A stretch of 64,000 nt of DNA from Endotrypanum monterogeii (Eukaryota > Euglenozoa > Kinetoplastea > Trypanosomatida > Trypanosomatidae): NCBI GenBank assembly GCA_000333855.2, contig CM007336.1, positions 291,306-355,305 of the forward strand, in the 5' to 3' direction. Below are positions 29,501 to 38,960 of this stretch, piece after piece (positions within the stretch are counted from its first letter, which is position 1; each line of letters opens with the position of its first letter). A program made the translations under genes and the position numbers. The notes under the pieces are model-generated. The model had not been told where the DNA came from. It did not search any database and was given only the letters and a program-made list of their open reading frames with translations.

Positions 29501-31881
29501 CGATCGAGCGATTCAGCACGTAACCAGTATAACCACTTTGTCAACGCCGCTGAGTCGATATCGTCACCAGCGGAAAATGCAAGCCAGTCGGAAGGTCTAA
29601 GGATGACATACCGAATCACCACCGCAGCAACGCAGGCGCTGTGATGAGTGAAATGAGGCAAATCAGCAGCTGTCTCCAGCGCTTTCGCGGCCAGCTCTGG
29701 GCTGCATGCCACAAAATCTTCGTGGTTTAAGGCGAAGAGGTTGCGAAGGAAGGAGGCGATGAAAAGGCGCTGTTGCTTCGGATTACCAATTCCAACTGTC
29801 CTGCGAAGCTCATCGATAAAGCATTGAGTAGGGGAAACGTGGCTGACAGGGATGAAGTCTTGCACCAACACCTTAGAAAGCGCGCCACTCTCCACGTCCC
29901 GCGGTCTATTATCCTCGACCTCCGGTAAATCCTCCGTGTCTCTCAGTGGTTTGTCCACGTCCCTGGACCCCCACTCTAGGTACTTCACTCCGACCTCCTC
30001 GTCCTCCACCCTATCCTCCACACCCTTCAGCTCATCCTCGTTGCCCCTCACCCCATCTTCCTCGACCTCCGGTAAATCCTCCGTGTCTCTCAGTGGTTTG
30101 TCCACGTCCCTGGACCCCCACTCTAGGTACTTCACTCCGACCTCCTCGTCCTCCACCCTATCCTCCACACCCTTCAGCTCATCCTCGTTGCCCCTCACCC
30201 CATCTTCCTCGACCTCCGGTAAATCCTCCGTGTCTCTCAGTGGTTTGTCCACGTCCCTGGACCTCCACTCTAGGTACTTCATTCCGTCGCTCGAGTCTTT
30301 CTTGCCCACGTAGTCGAAAAGCTCTCGTAGAACATCAAGAACCAGCGCTCGTGTAAGTAGAACGCGCCCGGCGGCAACAGCCGGGGTAGGATCAAGGCAA
30401 ATATCCTGTCTTGCCTGTGCTGCCACCAAAGCAGTGTCGATGATGTCAACATCGATACATGTTGGCAAACAAGACTCGTTGCTCGACCCCTTCGGGCCTA
30501 AACGTTTCGACTGTTGGGAGACAACATCGCAGTACAAGTCGTGGAGCGCGAGGTAGTATCTCAAGTACTGGCATAACTCACTGGTGGTTGAGATGGTGCT
30601 GCCAGTACCCACAACGCATTCGAACGCCCTACGAGACAAGACTTGGTGCACGGCTCTATTCGGCAGGGACTCCTCCACTCCCAACAGGTTCCAGGAAATG
30701 TCCTCGATATGCTCAGCTGTCAGAAACTCACGGCCACCGCGCCACTCAGAGATTTTCTCTTTTATCTGCGCCTCCATGCCATTCATCTTTGCGAGTAGCT
30801 GCTGGTAGACTTCTGAGATTGGGCCAAGCGACTCTACCTCCGCTAGCTCGTGCTCAACCTTACTCAGACGAAGTAGTTGCGCGCGCCACTGCTGTCGTAA
30901 GTTTTCCATTTTCTGTGGTAATGTCCCAGAGGGTGGCTTCGGTAGAACGCCGTAAGACATAAAATCGTCTTCCTGACCGTGAAAAAAAAGAGCACAATCT
31001 ATTGCAACCCACTCCGCAAACACCAGAAGGGAGACGCTTGAAGGCACCGAGACGGAGCCGCTGCTGTGTAGTGGATTCATATCATCAAGATCCATCTTTA
31101 AAATCATTCGCGCTTCGTACTCTTTCGCTAACTCGATGAAATGTAATGCTTCAGAGTTACCGCTCGTGGTGGCGATGGTCGAACTCATACTGTTTCTTGT
31201 GCGTGCCTCGATGGAAGGAATTTCGGATTGGAGCTGCCTCAGGACAGATGTGCTAAGCGTGCTGGTGGTGCATTGAGCCGTCGAACCTTTCCTCCATAGT
31301 GTATCCAGGACGTTTTGGTACAGCTCCGTGCTTTCTTTGCTGGCTTGAAGCAATCTTTTCCGCTTTGCTGACCCTGTAAACGCGTTCATAAATGTCTTCA
31401 ACGTCTCGGGGAGTGCTTTTTGCTCCTGTAGTATCGCCAGCACATGATAAAACTCGCAACACGCCACCATCCAAACTCGATAGTCCCACCGGGTAATGAA
31501 GCTGCCATCTTCAACGATGCTTAATACCTTTGTGTCAGAATAACGAGCATGTTCCTCTGGCACAGCGGCTAGGAGGCGCCGAAACAAAATTGCGTTGTAA
31601 GGATGAAGCTTATCATTTCCCTCGAGGCGGTACAAGGAATGTGTAAGAAGAGAGGATTGTTCTACAAGTAGAGGATCGCACGTGAAAAGAGACCCGCCCC
31701 TTGACGGAAGCCACTGGGATGCTTGCCGTGCTGTGTCACTCGCGCACGACACAAAGACACTCGACCTTTGCTCAAAATTTTCCGGCAGAAACACTCCGTA
31801 CACCCTTGGATCCAGTTCCCAGCGTTGTTGAAGATCGATGAACACGTCACGAAAAGAAAGGGAAGAAGAAGTGCACCCCAT
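26539..31881 (-). CDS. Giant EF-hand-like protein with acylation signal and internal acidic repeats
   Basis: A 1,780-residue protein from the ATG at 31881. That start gives MGCTSSSLSF, a strong N-myristoylation signal with Cys3 available for palmitoylation. The upstream in-frame start would bury this signal, so I prefer the shorter form; membrane attachment by lipid is expected, perhaps at the flagellar or plasma membrane. The body is mostly helical without a known enzyme domain. Several segments resemble degenerate EF-hands, for example FTWMDHHQCGYLTMSDIARG near residue 1510 and RVADTDKGFISLQNALLWYS, but none has a full calcium loop. Residues about 530-655 consist of near-identical 49-residue acidic repeats (YLEWGSRDVDKPLRDTEDLP and following). 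It is the first gene of the minus unit, nearest the strand-switch region. Function unknown; a structural or calcium-sensing scaffold is only a guess. Confidence 0.8.
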   Translation of the reverse strand: MGCTSSSLSFRDVFIDLQQRWELDPRVYGVFLPENFEQRSSVFVSCASDTARQASQWLPSRGGSLFTCDPLLVEQSSLLTHSLYRLEGNDKLHPYNAILFRRLLAAVPEEHARYSDTKVLSIVEDGSFITRWDYRVWMVACCEFYHVLAILQEQKALPETLKTFMNAFTGSAKRKRLLQASKESTELYQNVLDTLWRKGSTAQCTTSTLSTSVLRQLQSEIPSIEARTRNSMSSTIATTSGNSEALHFIELAKEYEARMILKMDLDDMNPLHSSGSVSVPSSVSLLVFAEWVAIDCALFFHGQEDDFMSYGVLPKPPSGTLPQKMENLRQQWRAQLLRLSKVEHELAEVESLGPISEVYQQLLAKMNGMEAQIKEKISEWRGGREFLTAEHIEDISWNLLGVEESLPNRAVHQVLSRRAFECVVGTGSTISTTSELCQYLRYYLALHDLYCDVVSQQSKRLGPKGSSNESCLPTCIDVDIIDTALVAAQARQDICLDPTPAVAAGRVLLTRALVLDVLRELFDYVGKKDSSDGMKYLEWRSRDVDKPLRDTEDLPEVEEDGVRGNEDELKGVEDRVEDEEVGVKYLEWGSRDVDKPLRDTEDLPEVEEDGVRGNEDELKGVEDRVEDEEVGVKYLEWGSRDVDKPLRDTEDLPEVEDNRPRDVESGALSKVLVQDFIPVSHVSPTQCFIDELRRTVGIGNPKQQRLFIASFLRNLFALNHEDFVACSPELAAKALETAADLPHFTHHSACVAAVVIRYVILRPSDWLAFSAGDDIDSAALTKWLYWLRAESLDRLALLKDPAHIEFFVHTTFCVAAAYCFFENTAPEANTSESSEVSCDEHQFTGVRPLLTGVTAPHFVRGVTVISKYLECPVEVLLNNSQALFLAASNDEERLITQAAGPEFSVESAFRSCRSVAHLAAHWHECNSEADEPNAHDGAETVNVLHVLFIMAFNYTRQHCSTSWGALTCYDNDLHAFPKTEERYRNDYPKWQGEEALLDLSSAMPLHTLVNCYQDFTQLTEQEAPPDRPAEGSSGAQAAFLHAFYVQYMCFFQRLCLDEDHVKEVGTQALQYLAGQSPRRSSDKRKLGITRREFSSFLQFILGYFMTEKAYQSVVRPRTAVMRIAMSTPSEVFLSEKEFGCILACFGQFTKGGPSSIPTLEDAHLWLTSRRVADTDKGFISLQNALLWYSSYRADHYALKSLYDLWRDSYALRIPFMTSAAHSQERQSAMREILRRKQHCVGLSESYPVEVLEHEDGYLPIEITFAVWQSRWKVGDVSERIFSDEDQKGVLSSTVDREGAQKTASPPSVPLWLVSCQRWLSELLDRPDYELLGVHYSDFRFFLQYVHHFISAYISLCYALALCAVCPDAVSADGSARRFFITPREDGSALTELFSMTLIPLVRPFASVSEVAVMLSSIVTEILDEMRITGIVTDEICRRTAHTVAYFLVKDARSVACTALSPRVERIHPRDLPATITSPTVFFGGHVSYNSSEKLSYWERLRLLLPFGTSLLHRQRRRELFTWMDHHQCGYLTMSDIARGLINMVQLQTFRADFTPALLRAFRGTKDLKGEPRNLVYLTEHTEEQVLLPWELKAFLAYLYRYLELYFMFDVLTCSGYVNPETLHVEQKRQSYPEDDTDGARPSAARVVLRSDQSADAAVDASAATNGSAEAPHMRSASAALYEASTRPYQITLEAAPMKKEVSLEQFKVARDLLRRWGADVERPGKVFQRISQRYHREGKLVFNRFVIYASAHGIRPEGYDYGSDASISSVAHWKEGHAFQ
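29914..30293 (-). repeat. 147-bp tandem repeat inside the giant acylated protein gene
   Basis: Units start at 29914, 30061 and 30208, exactly 147 bp (49 codons) apart. Two full copies and a third truncated near 30293 are almost identical at the DNA level, including synonymous positions. The encoded repeat is acidic (PEVEEDGVRGNEDELKGVED). Near-identity implies recent expansion or gene conversion; copy number may vary between strains or be collapsed in the assembly. Confidence 0.95.
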
Positions 31882-32149
31882 CGGTGGTAGGAGCAGAAAC
31901 GAAGGCGAGGGAATAGGTAAAAGGAGGCCCGTTGGCTTCACTCTTCTTTACATAACAAGTATTACAATTCCAATGCGCCTGTGTACGTGCCTGCAGGTGT
32001 AAACGTTCCTCATGAAAGAACTGAGCGATTGCCCATATTCCCGAATACTGCGTAAATGAGATAATCGGCTCACAGGAAAGATCTAAGTCCTCCACAGTAG
32101 CAGTTCAGATTTTCCACCAATATGCCTTTCCGTCGACTCACTGGAGGGT

Positions 32150-32195
32150 CTACCGTGCGCGAAAAAAAAAAGACAAAGGGGAAAAGAAAATAATA
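32150..32195 (-). promoter_or_regulatory. Predicted spliced-leader acceptor for the giant acylated protein gene
   Basis: On the minus strand a strong tract (TTTTCTTTTCCCCTTTGTC followed by T10) is followed by CGCGCACGGTAG; the AG maps to 32150-32151. This is the first good acceptor upstream of the ATG at 31881 and predicts a 5' UTR of roughly 270 nt. Confidence 0.5.
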
Positions 32196-33415
32196 CGACA
32201 AAAAACAGGACATAGCTTTTTTTTCTTTTGCGGGTGAAAAGAGAGCAAAAGACTCGCATAGTGCACTAGCAGGAGGTAGTTTCCCTAAAGGCTCGTTGCA
32301 TTTTCATTGCGCTTCGGCAGCAGCTGCGCTATGCACAGATAATGTGTAATCACTCGCGACGCCATCGCCACTCAGCTGATACAACGGTAGCTCTAAAGCC
32401 CCACGAGAACCTTTCCTTCTGCAAGGGAAGAAACAGAGAAGCCCAGTATATCCCGAAGTACAAAAAAGAAAGCGGCTGGCATATTCCCCTTTCTTACAAT
32501 ATCCTTTCGTTGATTTCGTTTTTGTTTTATGTTTTTTTTCCGCGGGAAATGTTTTTTTGTGTTTAGAACTTGAATAGTAGAAAGGATTTTAATGCAGAAA
32601 AAAAAAAGTTTAGTGAGAAGCGTAATGAGTCTCAACCGAAAACGAGCAGTATGGGTAGGGAAGAACACTGAATTTTCAAAAAAAAATATCTTTACAGCCC
32701 CTCTCCACAGGAAGAGAAAGCGCAATCACACCGACCGATTCCATTGTGAGAGTACACATCACCCACCTCCAGGAACCGAACATGCAGATGACGGAAGACG
32801 ACAATAAACATGTGAGCAAAGGAGATAATCGTTTATCGAGAAGAAGGGCATGCAAACACACCTTTAAACTCTTTCCGTTTTTCTTGCGGATAAGCTGAGC
32901 TATACATGAAAAAGTGCTGCAGCACCGGTGTGTGCTACATTTTTTCTAAAACTAAAGAAGGCTGAAAGGAAATTAGAGGAAAGAAGCGAAGAAAAAAAAC
33001 ACAAGAATATTGACAAATCAGCGGCGCAGCATTCCATATTCACACTTACTAATTGAGAACAAAGCCCACAGCAGCCTTCGAATAGATTTCACTTTTAGGA
33101 ATAAGGTGCTTTCTGCCTCGAAAGTGCAAAAGCTGAGAACGGTAAATATAATTTCTATTTTTAAAAAGCGGGCCTTTTTTATTCACCGCAGTGAGCACCT
33201 CGGTGTTGCCGGCTGCGAAGACATCTATTGCTTCGCTTTGTTCGTGTCGAGCCCGCCGCTGAGCCAGCAGCTCAGGGCCCCAAGAGCGAGCTCGTCAAGT
33301 GGCATCTTGCGAAAATCGTTTCTGATTGTTTCCCTGGAGGCTGCATCGAGGTTTTTGGTAGCCAAGTGCAAGTACTTGATCTTTGAAACAAGTGCCTTGA
33401 ACTCACTCGCGCCTA

Positions 33416-33598
33416 TCACCATGTTACCTGAGGTGCGATATTGGTGAACATCACTAAGCCAGCATAAAGGGCTTGAATGTAGCACAGCATCAGGCAGAAT
33501 CCGAGTAGCTTTAGGTAATCAGAGGCTCCCTTCACGCTACCTGCAACGTAGGTGTTCTTGGCCTTCTGGAAACCGAGCTGCAGAATATAGCTCAGTGC
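33416..33598 (-). pseudogene. Decayed coding fragment, unidentified
   Basis: On the minus strand, 61 codons are open and read like real protein (FQKAKNTYVAGSVKGASDYL followed by a hydrophobic helix LKLLGFCLMLCYIQALYAG), ending in TGA. A neighbouring frame carries GASEFKALVSKIKYLHLATK and continues left to 33225. Short protein-like pieces in other frames lie to the right, for example VEYLFPDRALKAKEGRTVAE near 33,800. The pattern suggests an old gene cut up by frameshifts. I could not match it to a family. Confidence 0.3.
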
Positions 33599-34879
33599 TA
33601 GGCGAAGTTACGCCATTAGAGAAATTCTTCATAACCCTTATAGACCTCCCCCATCGTGAACCTCGTCTCGTTGTTCTCACTACACCTCTTAAAGAGCCCG
33701 CTAATGCGCTTTTCGTTCCTCGAAGTCTGCTAGGGAATCGGCAGTTGATGACCGTTGACCATTACGTATTGCGCTCAGCAACAGTCCTGCCCTCTTTGGC
33801 CTTCAAAGCGCGATCAGGAAAGAGGTACTCTACTGTGATCAGTACTGTTGCTTTGTGATAGTGAAAAGTGTAAAATATGATTGCGTGGAGCGTTGCAATG
33901 GTACCTCAAGGTGAGCGGCAAAATATTCGGGGAGTTAAGTCAAGAGAACTGCTGAGGTTAGCAAAGACAGTAGAAATCAGTAAGGATGAAACAGACTTTC
34001 ACGACAGCATTCGCGATAAAATAAAAAACAGCCCTGGGTCTGATGAGGCACAAAAATAATAATACTTGTGAGCTGAAGATATTTAGCTAGCATACAACTC
34101 TCCGAGTCCACAAAACGTCAGTTTGCTCTACAGAAACATGCTCTTCCCCGATTCATGAATTAAAAATCATGTGTGTCCCATTTGTAGTTTTGTGGGCTAT
34201 TTATTCGACAAGGCAAGCATATTTACGGGGTTTCGGGGGCTTCGGATATATACCTTCGATAAATTTGATGATTGTATCAGTACTATGCACACGCAAAGAA
34301 AACAGAGATAACAAGAAAAAAAGTAGATTCGAGAAAGTCAGCTTTGTCTCACTTCGGCTGCTTGGTTTTCCCCCAATCCCTGGTGGCACTACAGAATGCA
34401 GTGCATGAAGCTCTGAGAAGCGGGTTTCCTTTTTATAGACCCTACGATACTTGGAGATGCAAACCTCACAGTGGGGGTGACTCCGGGCTGAAATCGTAAC
34501 CTTTGAAACAAAACACACCGTACCCTTTGCTGAGGGCACAAAGATAACGTATTCTCTATTTGAAAAACATACTTCCTCTTCCAATACTCAAGTACATTTC
34601 GAGTCTCTGATACACTTCGATGCCATCTGTAAAAAGCTCCCCGGGCTCAATCGTTCGCTTTAATTGAACCTCCCACAGACCACAGTCACAAATGCATGTA
34701 ACACCATTGCAGCGGGCGACTGGCATAAGTCAGGGTTCAACCACGATACGCAAGCTTGGAAGTGGTCTTGAGACCGAGAACCAGCGAATCACAAAAAAAT
34801 TAACCGTCCCAACCTCCAGTTGAGCACAAAATGCCACAGTTTTCAGAAGATGTAGCCTGACTTTCAAGCATCCCTTATT

Positions 34880-35960
34880 GTAACTTTAGTAAAAGGAACG
34901 AACGCAGAATAATGAGACCCCCACCCCCCCGCCGCACTGTAGCCTTTTTGAGGGAATGGTGTAAGGTGGGCCTCTTTTACCCGAACGACCCTTTTGAAAA
35001 ACCACCAGGAACAGCAACGGCTTAACCCCTGCTCGAATTTCACCGCCTCCCAGGAAATTTCGAAGCAGAAGCCAATTAGACCCACGCCCCCCCCCACTAG
35101 AGCGCCGCAAACGGCCAGGTGCGGACCCCGAAAACAGGGCCCCGGGAACCCCCACCACCACCACGACCCCCCCCCCCAAGGCAACCCGGCCCCCACCAAG
35201 GGAAGAAAACGGCACGGCAAGAACGACCACAACCGAGATCCGAAAACGGAGACCTTTTTCCAAACGAATGCAAAACAACACGAGGCCCCACCACGACACC
35301 AGAGGGAAAAAAACATAACATAACCCAACCCGGAAAACCCGCAAGCAAGCCCTAGTCATACTCAAATAAAACATGGGCACAGTTTGGGGAACTTTCCCGT
35401 TGATGAAAGAAGAAGTAGACCAGACCCTCCCCCGAGATCTGGGGAGAACCCCCGGAGACCCCCCCCCAAAAAAAAAAAAAACCAGTCCCGAACACCCGCA
35501 GAAATTTACCGGAGCGAGAAACATAATTTTTCACATATTCCTTTTTGGTTTGAACTCGAAACAGGCACAGCCAGTCGCTTTTCTTCCCAGTCGGAAAAAT
35601 ACAAGGGACGACCCCAGCCAAGCCAGCCCTGCGCACGACACCCCCGCCCAAGGATAAACGCCCTCCCCCGCCAGCGACACCCCCGAACCCCACCCGGCCG
35701 ACAAATATTTTTTCAGCCCCAGGAAACAAAAAGACCCAGCAGGCGCCCCTGGGCAGCTTTCTCCGAATCTCCCCCAACCACGTTTTTCGCAACGCCGAAG
35801 GAGTGTCGTTTTGGGCTTGGGGAACGAGCCTGCGGGGGGGAGGACGAATTTGCCGACAGCGATGCCATGCGTAGCGGCAGAAAAATGTCACACCCACCCC
35901 CAAAGTTTGCGATAAGCTTTTATAACGAGAAAGCAACTGTCTCATAAGAATTCACGCACT
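34880..35960 (-). promoter_or_regulatory. GT-rich block with G tracts, candidate Pol II start region for the minus unit
   Basis: On the plus strand this kilobase is dominated by A and C, so the minus strand (sense for the leftward unit) is G/T-rich. C tracts on the plus strand lie at 34924-34930, 35087-35095, 35167-35177 and 35459-35467, the last followed by A14. From 35121 to 35238 there is no T at all on the plus strand. In Trypanosoma brucei, GT-rich sequences and oriented poly(G) tracts mark and can drive Pol II initiation at divergent regions; assignment here rests on that analogy. Open frames on both strands are a by-product of the biased composition. Confidence 0.5.
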
Positions 35961-36908
35961 TCACGCACTGCACCCGTTTCGGTAACAAATCAAAGTAGAA
36001 TCGGGCATCCCTGAACCCCACCACCGAATTGAAAGTGCACAAAAGAAGCCAAAGACTTCAAAATCCCGCGATCCAGCGGGGTGTTTTCACAGCCCATCCA
36101 TATGACAACAACAAACCTCGCCACTGCACAGAATAAAAACTCTGAAAAGGTAAAAAACTATGGATATGCAGCGATTTTACCTTGATTGCAGGGGAATCTA
36201 TCGAATTGGAGAGATTGGAAACCTTAACAGTTGAGAGAAGATGCCCGTGCGCTCCACTTCATTGTCGCAATTTACACAAGAAATCACTTGTGTAAGGGGA
36301 AGTGTTCTCAGGGTAGCAAGGGCCCCTTTCTCACCCGTTCGCCTTCCCAACACGCACCAACAAATCAGTGTCACCAAGTTAGCGGATGACAGAAACAAAC
36401 TAATTTTCTCGAGTTCTGTTGTGGGGGAAAGTGGTCTTTGCCATTCACAATTTTTTCACGCACAAACCAGTTTCTTTTTTTCTCAAGCGTAATTGCGGGG
36501 TTTTTTCGTTTGTCGGAAAGAATTCGTTGAGTCAATAGCACTTTGATGATATAGAGGCCAACAGCCAATTTGAACGCCTCCACTCTCCGCAAAAACACAT
36601 TACCTCCCCCTCACAGGCGATGAAAGCCCCCCCACCTCTACAAACCACCAGAAACCCCTTAACTGTCCTATGTTTGCTTTTTGTTTTCCGATTGGGCATA
36701 ATAGTTGACACTGAAATCCACCTGCGATGCGGGGATCGACTCAGGTATTTCGAACGTAGTAGTTCTACAACTTTTGCCAAGAGACTGGGCGTGTTCACCC
36801 TTCTTGCCAAAGAGGGGAATCGAGAAGGATTTTTATCACAACTTCACGGGCTTAACGTGATGCATGGTTTTTGTGATTAACATGTTTTGGCTTTTTTTAC
36901 TGGGGCGG

Positions 36909-38020
36909 CCCCCCCCCTCTCTCCCGGAAATTCATTAGTTTCTCCCTGTGAAATGTAATGTAATGCTATAATTTGTGGATCCTAAAGAATAATATCGAGG
37001 AAGAAAGAGGCAATAGAAAATACTCTCTGTGTCTTTCCTCGGCTTTTCCCGGCTCGTGTCCCCCCCCCCCCCCACAGGGGCCCATTGGTGAGATACACAC
37101 GACACCCTGAACCACAACACCCCCCCCCGCCATCAAATAATCGAGTTGAATGATTAGATTTCGACAACTGTAAGGAGGGCAAAGAAAATCGGCTCCTATT
37201 TGATTTGGGTTTTTTTCTTCTCGAGGAGGGCCCCTACCATATGCCAACCCACCTGTTCTATCATCATCCCCCAAAAGGGCTTAACTTGTGCTGGTGCGGG
37301 TCGCCTGCTTATCATTTTGTTTTGCATTGTTTCGCCTGTTGTGGTGAAAAAAGGTAATATATTTGTGTTTGATTTGAAGTTTTGAGGTTAACACATTTAT
37401 CTTAACCGTAAAAAAGTTTTTTTCCAAAGTTTTACCCCACCAGGGGGACAGCACGTCGCTTTTACATTGGATTACCGAGCTGTGGTTGACAAAAACCCAC
37501 ACATCGCTGAGCCTAATGATATAGGGTCACGGTTTCAAATTGTACCACTATACAGTCTACTCGGCTGGCGTTTTGGAAGCCTGTTTTTAAGCTGCAAAAG
37601 ATGGTTTCCCAAGAAAACTAAATAAGCGTATTTTCAGATATCGAAGAGGAGGATCGCGTATTCAGTTTTAATCGTTGAATGGAGTCCAAAAAGAATCACA
37701 GAAGCATCTTCTAGTAGAGTGCATTTCGACATTAAAAAATTTTGGTGACCTTGGTTCCCAAATTCATTGGTTCTAACGGCCAGGTTGCTTTAGTTTTGGC
37801 ACTTTGTATATTCCTGCAGCCGGTGGAACATCTCTCACGCCAGCTAAGTTGCAGAAAAATGTCTGGATGCATATTCTCGCTCATTTTCTTTACCGCACCT
37901 CCTGGATTATACGAAGTTACAGCCTCTTACCGACTTTTTGTCTGAGGGTCAAGTCTCCGCCAAAAAGAAAAGACTTGCCAGGGCTGCGCGTGCATCGGGG
38001 CGAAAAAAAGGATCCCCCCC
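36909..38020 (-). promoter_or_regulatory. Additional minus-strand G tracts in the strand-switch region
   Basis: C runs on the plus strand at 36909-36917 (C9), 37060-37073 (C14), 37120-37128 (C9) and 38014-38020 (C7) continue the minus-strand G-tract polarity. No G run of similar length occurs on the plus strand in this interval. They could extend the leftward start region or form G-quadruplexes. Confidence 0.4.
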
Positions 38021-38257
38021 TACACCCAGGTATCCCAGTATACTAGTTATCTGTCGCCGCGTTACTTTGAAAGCGCGAATGACTGGGTTTCTGTTATGGA
38101 TGATGTCCTTCCAATGCGGGGTGGCCAAAAACTTTCGTCTACGAGCGCAGTCTGCACCACCTGGAAATATCTGCCAGCGGATAATTTGACAGCGAGCAAA
38201 CCGATGCCGAGGCTGGTGGTGAGTTTCCAAAAGCCCCTTCCCCAGAACACATGGTGA
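37449..38257 (+). pseudogene. Decayed coding sequence, unidentified (several frames)
   Basis: On the plus strand, protein-like stretches follow one another in shifting frames with stops between. One frame is open from 37449 to a TAA at 37623 (YRAVVDKNPHIAEPNDIGSR). Another piece, VEWSPKRITEASSSRVHFDI, lies near 37,690. LYIPAAGGTSLTPAKLQKNV lies near 37,807. A 103-codon opening from 37946 to a TGA at 38255 contains YLSPRYFESANDWVSVMDDV. The ordered, non-repetitive composition differs from spacer sequence, and I read it as one or more inactivated genes. A degraded transposable element is one option, but I saw no diagnostic reverse-transcriptase or recombinase motif. Confidence 0.35.
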
Positions 38258-38689
38258 CCAAAAAAAAAGACCGTGTTAGCCTAGTTTGTCATACAAATGT
38301 TGGCGTTCGTATTCATCGAATTAATCAGCTCAAAATGCGCCGTTGGTTTTATTTTAGAAGCGATTTCGCACCCACGTTGGAAAATGATTTTCCTTTCTCA
38401 ACGCACAGAAAGTATCCGTAGCTTCCCTTTTTTGAAAACACAAACGGATTTTTGTACACCTGGGTATTTGCAGTGGTGCATGTTTACTTATCTTTAGGTA
38501 GGTGGTGTGGCTATCGCCTGAAAAAAATAGACAACTAATGGCTGCTCTTGGTGGCGGTCTCAGCTTTTTTCCCTGGTTGTACCGTTTTGACACTTCTTCA
38601 CAAAGTGGAAATTTGGGTAATTCAGGAAAGAAGCTAGTTTGCTCTTTCTGCATGCCGTGACTTAGTGTTTTGTTACCTAGTTATTGTAT

Positions 38690-38960
38690 TAAAAATTTCG
38701 CGCTTTTTCTTGGGACCCCCTGGGGGGGGGGGGGCGGTTTCGGCAGGTGTTGAAACACCATCTCTTGTCTCCATGCGGCTTTTTCCTCGTGTCATGGTGC
38801 GTGGTGGGGGGGGTGTTGCGGGGGCGTGGTGCGTACTTCGGATCTGCGGAGAATTTCTATCTCGCAAGGGGAGAAAGCGAAGTTCGTCCGTAGTGAAGGG
38901 GGGGGGGCTCTTCAGGGTTGACGGCCCTGGGGCTGGGTGCCGGTTGTTTGGCCTTTTGCC
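38690..38960 (+). promoter_or_regulatory. GT-rich block with G tracts, candidate Pol II start region for the plus unit
   Basis: Mirror image of the block at 34.9-35.95 kb: here the plus strand, which is sense for the rightward unit, is G/T-rich and has G tracts at 38722-38734 (G13), 38806-38813 (G8) and 38898-38907 (G10). It lies about 0.9 kb upstream of the first plus-strand gene. Known T. brucei start regions show the same orientation of G tracts relative to transcription. Confidence 0.5.

Noticed and set aside
33225..33598. Acyl-CoA dehydrogenase C-terminal domain or PEX11 as identity of the minus-strand relic
   Set aside because: Short resemblances were tempting, but the order of segments does not fit acyl-CoA dehydrogenase and the PEX11 likeness is limited to a few residues.
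34690..34790. tRNA-like GGTTCAA sequence near 34,730
   Set aside because: A box-B-like string occurs, but I could not fold a cloverleaf with acceptor, D and anticodon arms around it.
34886..35945. Overlapping frames of 190-210 codons on both strands
   Set aside because: They arise because the T-poor, C-rich block rarely makes stop codons. The translations are Gly/Val/Pro/Lys low-complexity sequence with homopolymer-coded runs.
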